Source of the DNA: Paractinoplanes durhamensis
GTDB taxonomy: Bacteria; Actinomycetota; Actinomycetes; Mycobacteriales; Micromonosporaceae
Assembly (NCBI RefSeq): GCF_016862175.1
Contig: NZ_BOML01000075.1
Coordinates: forward strand, 55,600-119,599
DNA: 64,000 nt
Direction: 5' to 3'
A program made the position numbers and the translations under genes. The notes under the pieces are model-generated. The model did no database searches, was not told where the DNA came from, and saw nothing but the letters and a program-made list of their open reading frames with translations. Position 1 is the first letter of the stretch. Every line of letters starts with the position of its first letter. Below are positions 1 through 8,954 of this stretch, piece after piece.

Positions 1-197
1 ACATGGAACTCCCCCGGTTGCGCGTGTTTCCGCAGGTTAGAGCCTTGCCAGGGGCTTGCCGCAAGGCCCCCTCTGCGCTATATGTTGAGAGTGGCGGGAA
101 AGCGTGGGCTTTCCTGCTTTTGTCGTCTCCGGGGTGGCGCGTCCCTGCGGTCTCCAGCCGGACCGCGGCCACAGTGGATCGCCGATAGCATGCCGCT

Positions 198-557
198 ATG
201 AAGGCTTGGGGCCTGTTCCTGCTCGGCGCCGGCATCGGCGCGCTCATCGGCTCGCAAGCCGATGGTCCGGCGGCGGTGCCCGCCCTGGTCGCGGTCGTGG
301 TGGGGCTGGCCCTGCTCGCCCTCGGCGCTCGCGCCGGCAAGGGCGAACTGGTCGGCGAGGCCATCGCGGCCCGCACTGCGCCGGCGCCGAAGGCCGCGAA
401 GGAGAGCCCAGTGTTCAGCCGGCTCGGCCCCCAGGTCGAGAACATCCTGTCGCTGGCCGAGGAGCAAGCCGCTGACCGCATCGCCGAGGCAAAGGCCACC
501 GCGGCCCAGATCCTGGCCGAGGCCCACGCCGAAGCCGCCCGCCTCAAGCGCGACTGA
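198..557 (+). CDS. Membrane-anchored coiled-coil protein of unknown function
   Basis: 119 residues. The N-terminus carries two hydrophobic segments (about residues 4-17 and 26-43, the second rich in Ala, Val and Leu). The C-terminal half (about 75-119) is an Ala/Glu-rich amphipathic helix of the kind seen in DivIVA-like or ATP-synthase-b-like stalks. It therefore looks like a membrane anchor with a cytoplasmic coiled coil. The ATG at 198 is the first plausible start and no strong Shine-Dalgarno sequence is visible. I do not recognise a named family; the topology is inferred from hydropathy by eye. Confidence 0.6.
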   Translation: MKAWGLFLLGAGIGALIGSQADGPAAVPALVAVVVGLALLALGARAGKGELVGEAIAARTAPAPKAAKESPVFSRLGPQVENILSLAEEQAADRIAEAKATAAQILAEAHAEAARLKRD

Positions 558-601
558 CCAACGCCCGCACCGCGAGGCGTCGGGCCGGCCGCGGCGAGCG
601 G

Positions 602-787
602 TCAGGACATGCCGGCGGTCGGGCCGCCGCCCATGTTTCTGAAGTCGGAGCCGGGGCTGTCTGTCGGTGGTGGGGGCGGGATCTTTTTCGTGCGGCGGGC
701 TGTCACGCCGGCGGTCACACCCGCCGCGACCAGCACGCCGATGAAGAGCAGGGTCGCCATGACCCGAGTGTGCGACCGGCGCGCCAC
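602..787 (-). CDS. Small single-pass membrane protein
   Basis: 61 residues: a basic N-terminus, one hydrophobic helix (about residues 10-30), then a basic turn and a Pro-rich, Gly-rich tail. It lies 12 nt downstream of the phosphoesterase gene on the same strand, so the two may be co-transcribed. No family recognised. A gene this short with one transmembrane segment could be spurious, but its codon use matches its neighbours. Confidence 0.45.
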   Translation of the reverse strand: MARRSHTRVMATLLFIGVLVAAGVTAGVTARRTKKIPPPPPTDSPGSDFRNMGGGPTAGMS

Positions 788-799
788 CCCGCGGCACCC

Positions 800-1300
800 T
801 CAGCGCGGCGGCAGGTTGTGCAACGTCACCTCGGTCAGGCGGGCGTCGGCTATCTGGGCGGTCATGAATGTGGCGAACGGCTGGCGGCGGCGGTCGGTGG
901 GCGAACCGGGGTTGAGCAGGCGCAGACCGCCGGGCGCTGTGGTGTCCCAGGGGATGTGCGAGTGGCCGAAGACCAGCAGGTCGGTGTCGGGGAACCGGGC
1001 GGCGCAGCGTTCGGTGCGGCCGGTCGACTGGCCGGTCTCGTGGATCACCGCCAGGCGCAAGCCGTCGAGGTCGGCACGGGCGATCTCGGGCAGCCGGGAG
1101 CGCAATTCCGCGCCGTCGTTGTTGCCGTAACACGCGATCAGGCGGGTCGCGCGTTCGGAGAGCGCGGTCAATGCGGCCATGTCCACCCAGTCGCCGGCGT
1201 GGATCACCACGTCCGCCGCGTCGATCGCCGCCCACAGCGGTGCCGGTAGGTCACGCGCTCGCTTCGGGAGATGGGTGTCGCTGGTCAGCACAAGCCGCAC
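800..1300 (-). CDS. YfcE/MJ0936-type metallophosphoesterase
   Basis: 166 residues from the GTG at 1300, which follows a G-rich Shine-Dalgarno. A longer in-frame extension upstream has no family character. Calcineurin-like motifs are in order: SDTH near the N-terminus, HAGD (metal ligands), GNND, and the C-terminal FGHSH. This is the YfcE/MJ0936 family of small Mn/Ni-dependent phosphodiesterases (Metallophos_2). The physiological substrate is not predictable from sequence. The fold and family are clear. Confidence 0.85.
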   Translation of the reverse strand: MRLVLTSDTHLPKRARDLPAPLWAAIDAADVVIHAGDWVDMAALTALSERATRLIACYGNNDGAELRSRLPEIARADLDGLRLAVIHETGQSTGRTERCAARFPDTDLLVFGHSHIPWDTTAPGGLRLLNPGSPTDRRRQPFATFMTAQIADARLTEVTLHNLPPR

Positions 1301-1829
1301 GCCCCCACGATAAAGGCGCCCGTAAGCCGGACGGGCCGGGGCCGCCGGTGGCCGGGGACGGCCGTGCGGGGACGCCTGGCGTGGCCGCTGAAAGCGGGAC
1401 TTGTCGTAAATCCCGTACATTATGGAATTGATCTTGAAGGTTTTCGGGAAGCGCTTCCCGGCGGTGGAACGCGCGGAATGCCGGGATCGGTGGGCGATGG
1501 TGCTTTTGCTGATCAGCGGCGGAACCGGTTCCGGGGTCTTGGTTATCGGGGTGGCGGGCGGCCGTCGGTGGTCCGGAAGGGGAACTTGTGACACGGCTCT
1601 GAGCTGGGGTTATGCCTTTTCGGGCAATGCTGCATCCCGCAGGGTTGTGACATCCGCAAGTACGCCTGCGTTGCCGGTCGGTTCCGGAACCGTGACGAAG
1701 TCTGGACAGGCGTATTGATGGCTACCTAGCTTCAGTGGCGGGGGAGCGCTCTCCCCGAACATGTGGAGAGATCGGCCTCCCCGAGGGTGCAAGCAGTCCC
1801 CCTTGCAAGTCCCCGCCCTAGGAGAAGCA
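1301..1829. other. Intergenic region upstream of the secreted beta-helix gene
   Basis: About 530 bp between divergently transcribed genes. Several short open frames here lack a Shine-Dalgarno and family features, so I leave them out. The clearest element is the 16-bp palindrome at 1445-1460, annotated separately. The last 20 bp contain GGAGAA before the ATG at 1830. Confidence 0.5.
1445..1460. promoter_or_regulatory. LacI-family-type operator palindrome
   Basis: CGGGAAGCGCTTCCCG is a perfect 16-bp palindrome with the central CG typical of LacI-family operators, close to the GGGAGCGCTCCC style of actinobacterial sugar repressors. It lies about 370 bp upstream of the secreted beta-helix protein. 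The cognate regulator is not identified. Confidence 0.5.
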
Positions 1830-4046
1830 ATGACCATCCCCAGTAGCTCCGCACCTCCGCGGAGACGCTCCCCCTGGCGCCTCGGTGCGATCGGTGGCCT
1901 CGTGGCCGCCGTCGTCGCCGGGTATGCCGCAATCACCATGGTCGGCGCCAGCGCCGCGGAAACCCTGCTCTCGCAGGGCAAGCCCGCGACCGCGTCGTCG
2001 ACCGAAGTGGCCGGCGCCTATCTCGCGTCCGAGGCCGTCGACGGGAACACCGGCACCCGCTGGGGATCGGCGTTCGCCGACCCGCAGTGGCTGCAGGTCG
2101 ACCTCGGCAGCTCGCAGTCGATCACCCGGGTCGAGTTGAACTGGGAGACCGCGGCGGCCAAGGCGTTCCAGATCCAGGTGTCCGACAACGCGTCGACCTG
2201 GACCTCGATCTACTCGACCACGACCTCGACCGGTGGCAACCAGTCGCTGACCGTGAGCGGCACCGGGCGCTATGTCCGGATGTACGGCACGCAGCGGACC
2301 ACCGGCTACGGCTACTCGCTCTGGGAGTTCAAGGTTTACGGCGGCACCCCGAGCACCGAACCGACGACCACGCCGCCCACCACCGGGCCGACCGTCCCCG
2401 CGGGCGGCTCGCTGGGCGCCAACGTGATCGTTTTCGACCCGTCGCAGTCGACGGCCACGATCCAGGCGCAGGCCGACACGATCTTCAAGCAGCAGGAGTC
2501 GAACCAGTTCGGCCTGCAGCGGTACGTTCTGGCGTTCAAGCCGGGCACCTACAACGGACTCAACATCCAGGTCGGCTTCTACACCTCGGTGGTCGGTCTC
2601 GGGCAGAACCCACAGGACACCCGGATCAACGGTGACATCACCGTGGACGCCGGCTGGTTCAACGGGAACGCGACCCAGAACTTCTGGCGGTCGGTGGAGA
2701 ACCTGTCGCTCTACCCGGTGTCCGGGGACGACCGGTGGGCCGTGTCGCAGGCCGCGCCGTTCCGGCGGATGGACATCCACGGTGGCCTGAACCTGGCGCC
2801 GAACGGCTACGGCTGGGCGTCCGGCGGCTACATCGCCGACTCGCGGATCAGCGGGGTCGAGGGTCAGTACTCGCAGCAGCAGTGGTTCACCCGGAACAGC
2901 CAGATCGGCTCGAACTCGAACGCCGTCTGGAACCAGGTGTTCGTGGGTGTGCAGGGCGCTCCGGCGACCAGCTTCCCGAACCCGCCGTACACGACGATCG
3001 CGTCGGCGCCGGTGATCCGGGAGAAGCCGTACCTGTACCAGGCCGGTGGGGCCTACGCGGTCTTCGTCCCCAATTTGCAGACAAATGCGACAGGGGCTAC
3101 GTGGGTGAACGGCAACACGCCGGGCACCTCGATCCCGCTGACCCAGTTCTACGTGGCCAAGCCGGGTGACTCGGCAGCGACGATCAACCAGGCCCTTGCG
3201 CAGGGCCTCAACCTGATCTTCCAGCCTGGGATTTACCACGTAAATCAGACAATCAACGTTACCCGCGCAAACACCGTGGTTCTCGGCCTCGGCTACGCGA
3301 CGATCATCCCGGACGGCGGCGTCACGCCGATGCAGGTGGCGGATGTGGACGGCGTGAAGATCGCCGGCCTGCTGTTCGATGCCGGCACGACAAACTCCGC
3401 AAATCTCCTCGTGATCGGTCCTAATGGGAGCACGGCGAACCACGCCGCCAACCCGACCACCGTGCAGGACGTCTTCTTCCGGATCGGTGGCTCGATCGCC
3501 GGCAAGGCCACCAACAGCCTGCTGGTGAACAGCAACAACACGATCATCGACCACATCTGGGCGTGGCGGGCCGACCACGGCAACGCCGGCACCTACGGCT
3601 GGACGGTCAACACCGCGGACAGCGGCCTGATCGTGAATGGGCAGAACGTCACCGCGTACGGCCTGTTCGTCGAGCACTACCAGAAGACCGAGGTGCTCTG
3701 GAACGGCAACGGCGGCCGCACCTACTTCCTGCAGAACGAGCAGCCGTACGACCCGCCGTCCAACGCCGTGTGGCGCAGTGACGGCACCGGCTACCCGGCC
3801 TACAAGGTGGCCGACAGCGTCACCAGCCACGAGGCGTGGGGCATGGGCAGCTACGCGTTCTTCCAGAACAACCCGGCCGTGCACTCGGCGAACGGGTTCC
3901 AGGCGCCGGTCAACGGCGGGGTGAAGCTGCACAACATCTTCACCATCTCGCTGGCCTCCGGCACGATCGACCACGTCGTCAACGGGATCGGCGACGCGGC
4001 CACGGCGGATGCGGTCGTACCCCGCACCGTGACGAATTTCCCCTAG
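1830..4046 (+). CDS. Secreted F5/8C (discoidin) right-handed beta-helix protein
   Basis: 738 residues from the ATG at 1830, with GGAGAA 5 nt upstream. Order: basic N-terminus; signal/TM segment (about 12-40); F5/8 type C/CBM32 discoidin domain (about 45-170); a Thr/Pro linker; then two stretches rich in Asn, Gly and Asp with repeated hydrophobic-Gly rungs, as in pectate-lyase-like beta-helices. The second begins near the FYVAKPGDSAATINQAL motif. Many actinomycetes have proteins of this plan annotated only as coagulation factor 5/8 type. The two-helix layout recalls GH55, but I cannot assign catalytic residues, so a polysaccharide-binding or degrading role is inference. It overlaps the convergent gene by 4 nt. 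Confidence 0.7.
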   Translation: MTIPSSSAPPRRRSPWRLGAIGGLVAAVVAGYAAITMVGASAAETLLSQGKPATASSTEVAGAYLASEAVDGNTGTRWGSAFADPQWLQVDLGSSQSITRVELNWETAAAKAFQIQVSDNASTWTSIYSTTTSTGGNQSLTVSGTGRYVRMYGTQRTTGYGYSLWEFKVYGGTPSTEPTTTPPTTGPTVPAGGSLGANVIVFDPSQSTATIQAQADTIFKQQESNQFGLQRYVLAFKPGTYNGLNIQVGFYTSVVGLGQNPQDTRINGDITVDAGWFNGNATQNFWRSVENLSLYPVSGDDRWAVSQAAPFRRMDIHGGLNLAPNGYGWASGGYIADSRISGVEGQYSQQQWFTRNSQIGSNSNAVWNQVFVGVQGAPATSFPNPPYTTIASAPVIREKPYLYQAGGAYAVFVPNLQTNATGATWVNGNTPGTSIPLTQFYVAKPGDSAATINQALAQGLNLIFQPGIYHVNQTINVTRANTVVLGLGYATIIPDGGVTPMQVADVDGVKIAGLLFDAGTTNSANLLVIGPNGSTANHAANPTTVQDVFFRIGGSIAGKATNSLLVNSNNTIIDHIWAWRADHGNAGTYGWTVNTADSGLIVNGQNVTAYGLFVEHYQKTEVLWNGNGGRTYFLQNEQPYDPPSNAVWRSDGTGYPAYKVADSVTSHEAWGMGSYAFFQNNPAVHSANGFQAPVNGGVKLHNIFTISLASGTIDHVVNGIGDAATADAVVPRTVTNFP

Positions 4047-4771
4047 GAAATCTCACCGCTGCCGCGCGGGATCAGGGTCGTCGGGATCCTGATCTCGCGC
4101 GGCGGTCCGTCATAGCCGTCGAGCCGCTCGAACAGCGCGCCGACGGCGGTCCGGCCCATCCGCGCCGGGTCCTGCGCCACCACGGTGACCGCCGGTTCGA
4201 GCAGGTCGGCCACCGGAAAGTCGTCGAACCCGACCAGCGCCACGCTCGACTGCTTCCGGAGCTTCTGCAGCGCGCGCACCGCCCCGATCGCGATCACGCT
4301 GGTCGCCGCGAAGATCGCCGTCGGCGGATCGGCCCCGCGCAGCACCCCGATCGTCGCGCGTTCGGCGCCCGCCTCGTCGTGCAGATCCTGCACCACCGGT
4401 CCGGCCCGGCGGCCGATCGCCCGCAGGTAACCCCGATGCCGGTCCCGCTCGGTGGTCAGCGTCGGCTGACTTCCGAGGTACGCGATCCGATGATGCCCGT
4501 ACGACACGAGGTGCCGGATCGCGCCGCCCGCACCGGCCACGTTCGTCGACACCACCGTGTCACCGTCGCCGGGCCGCCCCACGAACACCGCCGCGGCACC
4601 GCCGGCATCCGGCCGGTCGGTGATCACCCCGTCGGCCGCACCGCCGATGCGCACCTCGAAGCCGCGCGCCCGGCACTCGTCCTCGATGGCCCGGCGGAGC
4701 GCGGCGGAGAACGGGTCGGTCGCCTCGTCGAGCAGCACGCCGATCGTGCGGGTCCGCAGCCGATGCACCAT
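4043..4771 (-). CDS. LacI/PBP-like sensor protein lacking the HTH domain
   Basis: About 242 residues from the ATG at 4771 (GGGAG 9 nt upstream); a TTG at 4795 is the alternative. The protein begins directly at the hinge-like TRTIGVLLDE strand that opens the periplasmic-binding fold of LacI/GalR regulators and ends with IPTTLIPRGS, as full-length members do. The first 55-65 residues of a normal LacI protein (helix-turn-helix and hinge) are absent, and the upstream DNA on this strand does not encode one. It is either a truncated regulator or a soluble ligand-binding modulator. It is divergent from the sugar ABC operon at 4905. Confidence 0.7.
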   Translation of the reverse strand: MVHRLRTRTIGVLLDEATDPFSAALRRAIEDECRARGFEVRIGGAADGVITDRPDAGGAAAVFVGRPGDGDTVVSTNVAGAGGAIRHLVSYGHHRIAYLGSQPTLTTERDRHRGYLRAIGRRAGPVVQDLHDEAGAERATIGVLRGADPPTAIFAATSVIAIGAVRALQKLRKQSSVALVGFDDFPVADLLEPAVTVVAQDPARMGRTAVGALFERLDGYDGPPREIRIPTTLIPRGSGEIS

Positions 4772-4820
4772 GTCCCGAACTCCCGTCGATGCCAATCACC
4801 GCGCGCAACGCGTCCGAAAC

Positions 4821-4870
4821 ACATTGTTGACATGGAGTGCACCCGGTCGTCTACTGCAACACAACAATGT
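4821..4870. promoter_or_regulatory. Perfect 9-bp inverted repeat flanking the frc promoter
   Basis: ACATTGTTG (4821-4829) and CAACAATGT (4862-4870) are perfect inverted copies 32 bp apart. The left arm overlaps the predicted -35 box and the right arm lies past the -10, so a bound factor could loop or block the promoter. Neither arm has the central CG of a LacI site; the binding protein is unknown. Confidence 0.5.
4827..4855 (+). promoter_or_regulatory. Predicted sigma-70-type promoter of the frcBCA-like operon
   Basis: TTGACA (4827-4832), a 17-nt spacer, then TCTACT (4850-4855; 4 of 6 match to TATAAT). It points towards the lipoprotein gene whose ATG is at 4905. Prediction by eye only. Confidence 0.5.
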
Positions 4871-4904
4871 CCCTCGATCTGTGCTGAATCGATTTGGAGG
4901 AGGC

Positions 4905-5945
4905 ATGCGGGATCCCACCAAATCCAAGACCATCGCGACCTGCTGTGTGCTGGCCCTGATGCTCGGCGCGGGCGCGGCCTGCAACCGGGGCTCCGGCGAG
5001 GACGTCGTCGGTCTGATCACCAAGACCGACACCAACCCGTTCTTCGTGCAGATGCGCAAGGGCGCCCAGAGCGAGGCGAAAGCCGAGGGCGTCGAGTTGC
5101 AGAGCTTCGCCGGCAAACAGGACGGTGACAACGAAGCCCAGGTCCAGGCGATCGAGAACCTGATGTCCTTCGGCGCCAAGGGCTTCCTGATCACCCCGAA
5201 CGACTCGAAGGCGATCGTCCCCTCCATCGACAAGGCGCACGAGCAGAAAATGCTCGTGATCGCCCTGGACACCCCGGTCGATCCGCCGAACGCCGCGGAC
5301 GCCACCTTCGCCACCGACAACTACCAGGCCGGCAAGCTCATCGGGCAGTGGGCCAAGGCGAAGTTCGCCAAGGACGGCAAGCAGGCGAAGATCGCCATGC
5401 TGGACCTGAACGCCAACCAGGTCTCCGTCGACGTCAAGCGGGACCAGGGCTTCCTCGACGGTTTCGGCATCCAGGTCGGCGACCCCAACAAGATCGGTGA
5501 CGAGAACGACCCGCAGATCGCCGGGCACGACGTCACCGACGGCGCCGAGGACGGCGGCCGGACCGCGATGGAAAACCTGCTGCAGAAGGATCCGTCGATC
5601 AACCTGGTCTACACCATCAACGAACCGGCGGCGGCCGGCGCCTACCAGGCCCTGAAGTCGGCCGGCCGGGAGAAGGACACCGTGATCGTCTCGATCGACG
5701 GTGGCTGCCCCGGCGTCGACAACGTGTCCACGGGCATCATCGGTGCGACCTCGATGCAGTTCCCGCTGAAGATGGCGCAGATGGGCATCGATGCGATCGC
5801 CGCGTACGCGAAGAACGGCACCCGGCCGCAGGTGACGCCGGGCAAGGACTTCTTCGACACCGGAACCCAACTGATCACCGACGACCCGCAGGCCGGCGTG
5901 GAGGCGAAAGACTCCGCGTGGGGCAAGCAGAACTGCTGGGGTTGA
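4905..5945 (+). CDS. Sugar ABC transporter substrate-binding lipoprotein (FrcB-like)
   Basis: 346 residues from the ATG at 4905, preceded by GGAGGAGG. A lipobox ending at Cys26 (AGAAC) marks a lipoprotein signal peptide. The mature part is a Peripla_BP_4 (ribose/fructose-type) fold: VGLITKTDTNPFF opening strand, FLITPNDSKAI, ATDNYQAGKL, and the TINEPAAAGAY hinge stretch. The best match in memory is the FrcB fructose-binding family; ribose- or xylose-type ligands remain possible. First gene of a three-gene operon with permease and ATPase following at 1 nt and with 4-nt overlap. Confidence 0.85.
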   Translation: MRDPTKSKTIATCCVLALMLGAGAACNRGSGEDVVGLITKTDTNPFFVQMRKGAQSEAKAEGVELQSFAGKQDGDNEAQVQAIENLMSFGAKGFLITPNDSKAIVPSIDKAHEQKMLVIALDTPVDPPNAADATFATDNYQAGKLIGQWAKAKFAKDGKQAKIAMLDLNANQVSVDVKRDQGFLDGFGIQVGDPNKIGDENDPQIAGHDVTDGAEDGGRTAMENLLQKDPSINLVYTINEPAAAGAYQALKSAGREKDTVIVSIDGGCPGVDNVSTGIIGATSMQFPLKMAQMGIDAIAAYAKNGTRPQVTPGKDFFDTGTQLITDDPQAGVEAKDSAWGKQNCWG

Positions 5946-5946
5946 T

Positions 5947-6963
5947 ATGGCCACTGCCACCGCAACCGACTTCGAGGTGCGCCGCAACGACTCGCTCGGG
6001 CTGCGCCTCCAACACCTCCTGCACGGCAACCCGGTGCTCGGGCCGCTGGCCGTGCTGATCGTCGCGATCATCGCGTTCTCCATCGTCAACGGCCGCTTCC
6101 TGACCGCGACGAACCTCTCCCTCGTCCTTCAGCAGGTCACGGTCATCGCCGTCCTCGCCCTCGGGCAGACGCTGATCATCCTGACCGCCGGCATCGACCT
6201 GTCGGCCGGCGCGATCGCGGTCTTCTCGTCGATCCTGATGGCGAACTTCTGCGTCAAGGCCGGGATGCCCGGCTTCATCGCGCTGGTGCTCGGCCTGGCC
6301 TGCGGCACCGCGATGGGCGCGCTCAACGGCGTCCTCGTCACGAGGATCAAGCTCCCCCCGTTCATCGTCACGCTCGGCACGCTGACCATCTTCTTCTCGC
6401 TCAACTCGGTGGTCAGCAACAGCGAGACGGTCCGCGGCACCGACATGTCCAGCCTGATGACCTGGACCGGTAACTCGATCCCGATCGGGAGCTTCCGGCT
6501 CACCTACGGCTCGATCATCATGCTGCTGCTGTTCGGGTACTTCTACTACGCGCTCGGCCGCACCGCCTGGGGCAAGCACGTCTACGCGACCGGTGACGAC
6601 ATCGAGTCGGCCCGGCTCGCCGGCATCCAGACCAGCCGGGTGCTGTTCAGCGTCTACACCGTGGCCGGCCTGCTCTACGCGGTCGGCGGCTGGATCCTGA
6701 TCGGCCGGCTCGCCTCGGCCAGCCCGAACGTGGGCGTCGAGTACAACCTCGACTCGATCACCGCCGTCGTGCTCGGCGGCACCAGCCTCTTCGGCGGCCG
6801 GGGCAGCGTGATCGGCACGCTGATCGGCGCGCTCATCGTCGGCGTCTTCCGCAACGGTCTGCAGCTGGGCGGCGTCGAGGTGGTCTGGCAGGGCTTCGCG
6901 ATCGGCCTGCTCGTGCTGGTCGCGGTCTCGCTGGACCAGTGGATCAGGAAGGTGAAGACGTGA
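5947..6963 (+). CDS. Sugar ABC transporter permease (FrcC-like)
   Basis: 338 residues, starting 1 nt after the binding-protein stop. About ten hydrophobic segments and the BPD_transp_2 signatures (TAGIDLSAGAI, the NGVLVTRIKLPPFIVTLGT loop, VVLGGTSLFGGRGS) identify the inner-membrane permease of a CUT2-type sugar importer. With only one permease gene present it probably works as a homodimer. The last 4 bases overlap the ATPase start (GTGA). Confidence 0.88.
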   Translation: MATATATDFEVRRNDSLGLRLQHLLHGNPVLGPLAVLIVAIIAFSIVNGRFLTATNLSLVLQQVTVIAVLALGQTLIILTAGIDLSAGAIAVFSSILMANFCVKAGMPGFIALVLGLACGTAMGALNGVLVTRIKLPPFIVTLGTLTIFFSLNSVVSNSETVRGTDMSSLMTWTGNSIPIGSFRLTYGSIIMLLLFGYFYYALGRTAWGKHVYATGDDIESARLAGIQTSRVLFSVYTVAGLLYAVGGWILIGRLASASPNVGVEYNLDSITAVVLGGTSLFGGRGSVIGTLIGALIVGVFRNGLQLGGVEVVWQGFAIGLLVLVAVSLDQWIRKVKT

Positions 6964-7736
6964 CGACTCCGGTATTGCAGGCGAAAGGACTCACCAAGCG
7001 CTACGGCCGGGTCGTCGCCATCGACGGCAGCGACCTCGAGCTCTACCCCGGCGAGATCCTCGCGGTGATCGGCGACAACGGCGCCGGCAAATCCAGCCTG
7101 ATCAAGGCGCTGTCGGGCGCGCTCATCCCGGACAGCGGCGAGATCTTCCTGGACGGAAAACAGGTCCATTTTCGTACGCCGATGGATGCGCGCTCGGCCG
7201 GCATCGAAACCGTCTACCAGACCCTCGCGGTCGCCCCGGGCCTCGACATCGCCGACAACCTGTTCCTGGGTCGGGAAGAACGCAAGCCCGGCGTACTCGG
7301 CTCGGTGTTCCGGATGCTCGACCGCGGCCACATGCGCGCCGAGGCGAAACGGCACATGAGCGAGCTGGGCGTGGCCACGTTGCAGAACATCGGCCAGGCC
7401 GTCGAGTCACTGTCCGGCGGCCAGCGCCAGGCGGTGGCGGTGGCCAGATCGGCCGCGTTCGGCAGCAAGGTGGTGATCCTCGACGAGCCGACCGCGGCCC
7501 TGGGCGTGAAGGAGGGCAACCGGGTGCTGCAGCTGATCCGCGACGTCCGCGACCGGGGCCTCCCGGTCATCCTGATCAGCCACAACATGCCGCACGTCTT
7601 CGAGGTCGCCGACCGCATCCACATCCAGCGCCTGGGCCGCCGGGCCACGGTGATCACCCCGAAGTCCCACTCGATGTCCGAGGCGGTAGCCATCATGACC
7701 GGCGCCGCCGAACCCCCACCAGAGGCTGCCGCCTGA
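6960..7736 (+). CDS. Sugar ABC transporter ATP-binding protein (FrcA-like)
   Basis: 258 residues from the GTG at 6960, which overlaps the permease stop. One nucleotide-binding domain: Walker A GDNGAGKSS, signature LSGGQRQAV, Walker B VVILDEPTAAL, and the H-loop LISHNMPHV. A single NBD of about 260 residues fits FrcA rather than the two-domain RbsA/XylG type. It powers the permease encoded just upstream. Confidence 0.88.
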   Translation: MTTPVLQAKGLTKRYGRVVAIDGSDLELYPGEILAVIGDNGAGKSSLIKALSGALIPDSGEIFLDGKQVHFRTPMDARSAGIETVYQTLAVAPGLDIADNLFLGREERKPGVLGSVFRMLDRGHMRAEAKRHMSELGVATLQNIGQAVESLSGGQRQAVAVARSAAFGSKVVILDEPTAALGVKEGNRVLQLIRDVRDRGLPVILISHNMPHVFEVADRIHIQRLGRRATVITPKSHSMSEAVAIMTGAAEPPPEAAA

Positions 7737-7759
7737 CACCGCGGCTTCGAAAGATGTTG

Positions 7760-7794
7760 ACGGAGGCGACAACCACAACGGTTGTCGCCTCCGT
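7760..7794 (+). terminator. Intrinsic terminator of the frc-like operon
   Basis: A perfect 15-bp stem (ACGGAGGCGACAACC with its complement at 7780-7794) around a 5-nt ACAAC loop, followed by TTGACT. It lies 24 nt after the ATPase stop and also faces the end of the convergent protease gene, so it may act in both directions. Confidence 0.85.
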
Positions 7795-7817
7795 TTGACT
7801 CTCCCCGGGCTGACGCT

Positions 7818-8954
7818 CTACCCCGGAGGCGATTGCAGGCGCAGCAGTTCCGTGCGGGCGTGGGTGACGCGGGCGGTTTCCGCGCCGCCGGATCGGGCGA
7901 TCTCCTGGGCGAGGTCGCCGGCGGCCTCGATCAGGTGGCGGGCCTGGCGGCGGCTGTGCAGGTGCTTGCGGAGGGCCTTGCGGTCCTTTCGCAGGCCGCT
8001 GACCGCGTTGAGGAGTTCCGGGTCGAGCCCCTCGGGGCCGAGCAGCTGCCGGATCCAGTCGCGTTCCTGCCGGGCGGCGTTCCGCATCACGTAGCGGAGG
8101 GCGATGAGCTCGACGATCGCGATGAGGAACGGCAGGGTCACCATGACGAGGGCGTTGCCGCCGCTCAGGCCGGCCATGTCGTCCCAGGCGAAGTGGAACA
8201 CCATCGCCGTCAGCATGGTGAGCACGCCGCGGAGCACGTTGCGCTCGCCGGGGACGCGGCCCAGGACCCACATCAGGCCGGCGCCGAAGATCGCGCTGAA
8301 CAGCGCGTGCGACACGATGCCGCTGGCGCCGCGGACCACGAAGATCTGGAACGACGCGCCGAGCTGGTTGACGCCGAACGCCTGGGCGGCGCCGTTGAAC
8401 GCGTACAGGACGTCCTCGAAGACCTCGAAGCCGAGGCCGATGAACGCGCCGATGATGAAACCGTCGTAGGCGCTGCGGACCAGGCGCGGGGCCAGGCCGA
8501 TGAGCAGCGCCAGGCCGATCGCCTTGCTCCACTCCTCGTTGATCGGGGCGGTGAGCCCGGCGGCCCAGTCGGAGGCGAACGAGGTGCCGCCGACCTTGGC
8601 CCAGATCTCCAGCAGCGCGGTGTTGGCCGGCAGCGCGATCCAGAACGCCGCGGCGACGCCACCCCACACGAAGCCGGTGGCCAGCAGGCCGGCCGGCTGG
8701 CTGGTGTAGCGGTTCTGCCGGTGCAGGAGCAGCAGCCACGGCACGAGGTACAGCCCGAACAGCACGATGCCGCCGGTCAGCGCGGGTGTGTAGTAACCGC
8801 CGGCCTGCCCGAAGTAGCGCACCAGGGTGACCGCGCCCAGGCCGACCCCGAGGACGTACACCCAGAAGGAGAGGTTGCGGGGCTGGAAGAACCGGAACGG
8901 CTGGCCCCAGCCGGACTGCTCGATCGCGGTGAGCTGGGCATCCTTGTCGGTCAG
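7818..8954 (-). CDS. PrsW-family intramembrane metalloprotease
   Basis: 378 residues if it starts at the CTG at 8954, which overlaps the preceding stop; an in-frame start further upstream (9053) would lie inside the previous gene. Multiple TM segments and the PrsW motifs are visible: NEEWSK, EVFEDVLY, SHALFS and HFAWDD. These supply the Glu and His ligands of this glutamic/metallo-CPBP-like protease fold. PrsW in Bacillus cleaves an anti-sigma factor, but no anti-sigma gene is next to it here, so the substrate is unknown. The C-terminal about 80 residues are a charged, cytoplasmic-looking tail. Confidence 0.8.
   Translation of the reverse strand: MTDKDAQLTAIEQSGWGQPFRFFQPRNLSFWVYVLGVGLGAVTLVRYFGQAGGYYTPALTGGIVLFGLYLVPWLLLLHRQNRYTSQPAGLLATGFVWGGVAAAFWIALPANTALLEIWAKVGGTSFASDWAAGLTAPINEEWSKAIGLALLIGLAPRLVRSAYDGFIIGAFIGLGFEVFEDVLYAFNGAAQAFGVNQLGASFQIFVVRGASGIVSHALFSAIFGAGLMWVLGRVPGERNVLRGVLTMLTAMVFHFAWDDMAGLSGGNALVMVTLPFLIAIVELIALRYVMRNAARQERDWIRQLLGPEGLDPELLNAVSGLRKDRKALRKHLHSRRQARHLIEAAGDLAQEIARSGGAETARVTHARTELLRLQSPPG

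Noticed and set aside
1422..1718. 98-residue open frame upstream of the secreted beta-helix gene
   Set aside because: No ribosome site, no family features, and it contains the LacI-type operator.
1818..3974. 718-residue minus-strand open frame
   Set aside because: Lies wholly opposite the secreted F5/8C beta-helix gene and has shadow composition (Val/Arg/Asp repeats).
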